5,940 nt of DNA, from positions 1 to 5,940 of the forward strand of contig JAISNS010000090.1 in assembly GCA_031276105.1 (NCBI GenBank), in the 5' to 3' direction. Below the pieces are notes generated by a model that was not told the origin of the DNA, did no database searches, and was given only the letters and a program-made list of their open reading frames with translations. Positions 5,418-5,940 of this stretch are shown piece after piece (positions within the stretch are counted from its first letter, which is position 1; each line of letters begins with the position of its first letter). Source of the stretch: Dysgonamonadaceae bacterium (lineage in GTDB: Bacteria; Bacteroidota; Bacteroidia; Bacteroidales; Azobacteroidaceae). A program made the translations under genes and the position numbers.

Positions 5418-5940
5418 TTACTCGGCCACACAACGAACCGCTAGCCCCTGCGTCTTTGGGAGCATATCAATAGTGATAGTCCCCTCTATGAATTGTAGAA
5501 ATACACTCCTATGGTCAGTAAGATTCAAAGAGATGGTAGTATTAGACCAATAGGCGCCTTCACCGCCACGACCAAAAGAAATGCCCTCCCGCCGGCCGAC
5601 AACGGGAAGGAAAAGGTAATCGCCTACCTTTCCTAAATTTCTGAATTCATCAATATTATAAACACCGGAAACGTAGGTCGGATGCCATGGATCAGGTACA
5701 GGCGTATAAGTATTATAAATAGGACTTGCGACACCAGCCCATTCGTCCCACAACGGTAGTCGCCAACCCGCAGGACAGGGATCATTTGCAGCCAACCAGT
5801 CGCTTGCATCGGCTTGGTAATAACCGTCATCCCATGTTTTGGCCGTATCATTCGCTACCGTATTTGCCATAGAAGCATTCTTTGCCCCAAACATATACCA
5901 GTCGCCGTGATGAGCGCGGGTAAGCAACTGGGCCGAAGAA
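5418..5940 (-). CDS. C-terminal part of a FISUMP-domain (Fibrobacter succinogenes major paralogous) surface protein (5' end outside window)
   Basis: The frame is open from the right edge of the window to the TAA at 5418-5420 (173 codons seen). No start codon need lie inside; the TTG at 5927-5925 is just an internal leucine, preceded in frame by SSAQ. The motif order fits the FISUMP domain: DWYMFGAKNA (13-22), NDPCPAGWRLPLWDEWAG (52-69), DYLFLPVVGRREG (107-119), GAYWSNT (128-134) and a closing GLAVRCVAE (165-173). This domain is frequent in exported, often lipid-anchored proteins of Bacteroidota and Fibrobacterota, usually at the C-terminus. Its biochemical role is not established; a C-type-lectin-like fold related to the DUF1566/FGE group is suggested by the WRLP and YWS signatures. 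The N-terminal part, including any signal peptide, is not visible. It converges on rsmG with a shared hairpin. Confidence 0.85.
   Translation of the reverse strand, partial: SSAQLLTRAHHGDWYMFGAKNASMANTVANDTAKTWDDGYYQADASDWLAANDPCPAGWRLPLWDEWAGVASPIYNTYTPVPDPWHPTYVSGVYNIDEFRNLGKVGDYLFLPVVGRREGISFGRGGEGAYWSNTTISLNLTDHRSVFLQFIEGTITIDMLPKTQGLAVRCVAE

Overview
The window looks like a chromosomal segment of a Bacteroidota genome, most likely order Bacteroidales. Four things support this. The first protein ends in a type IX secretion (Por) sorting domain. The promoter-like sites fit the Bacteroidota -7 consensus TAnnTTTG. Strong Shine-Dalgarno sequences are absent. The RsmG protein also reads like a Bacteroidales RsmG. 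The species cannot be named from the sequence alone. No RNA genes, insertion sequences, CRISPR arrays or tandem gene arrays are visible.

Layout, left to right. (1) 1-749, plus: the 3' end of a large secreted protein with an FG-GAP/VCBS-like calcium-loop motif, a fibronectin III-like domain and a C-terminal T9SS sorting domain, followed by a strong hairpin terminator. (2) 953-2773, plus: a complete TPR protein with a signal peptide, a single membrane span, a coiled coil and a C-terminal LuxR/GerE-like helix-turn-helix. (3) 4530-2782, minus: a two-gene operon, an ECF sigma factor followed 6 bp later by a membrane protein. That protein combines an anti-sigma-like N-terminus, one membrane span, a disordered linker and an outer-membrane beta-barrel-like C-terminus. 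(4) 4730-5353, plus: rsmG (16S rRNA G527 N7-methyltransferase), apparently started at TTG and ending in a compound hairpin terminator. (5) 5940-5418, minus: the 3' end of a surface-type protein with a FISUMP (Fibrobacter succinogenes major paralogous) domain.

Organisation. The TPR-HTH gene and the sigma/anti-sigma-like operon converge with only 8 bp between stop codons and no clear terminator, so their transcripts probably overlap. The sigma operon and rsmG are divergent and share a 199-bp AT-rich promoter region. rsmG and the FISUMP gene converge on one hairpin. The centre of the window is therefore regulatory: two envelope-to-gene-expression devices lie side by side, flanked by exported surface proteins and one housekeeping rRNA methylase. 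A functional link between the two regulators is inference only. The families are recognisable, and I see no clear sign of a wholly new system; the least conventional element is the sigma-linked protein with a membrane span fused to a barrel-like domain.
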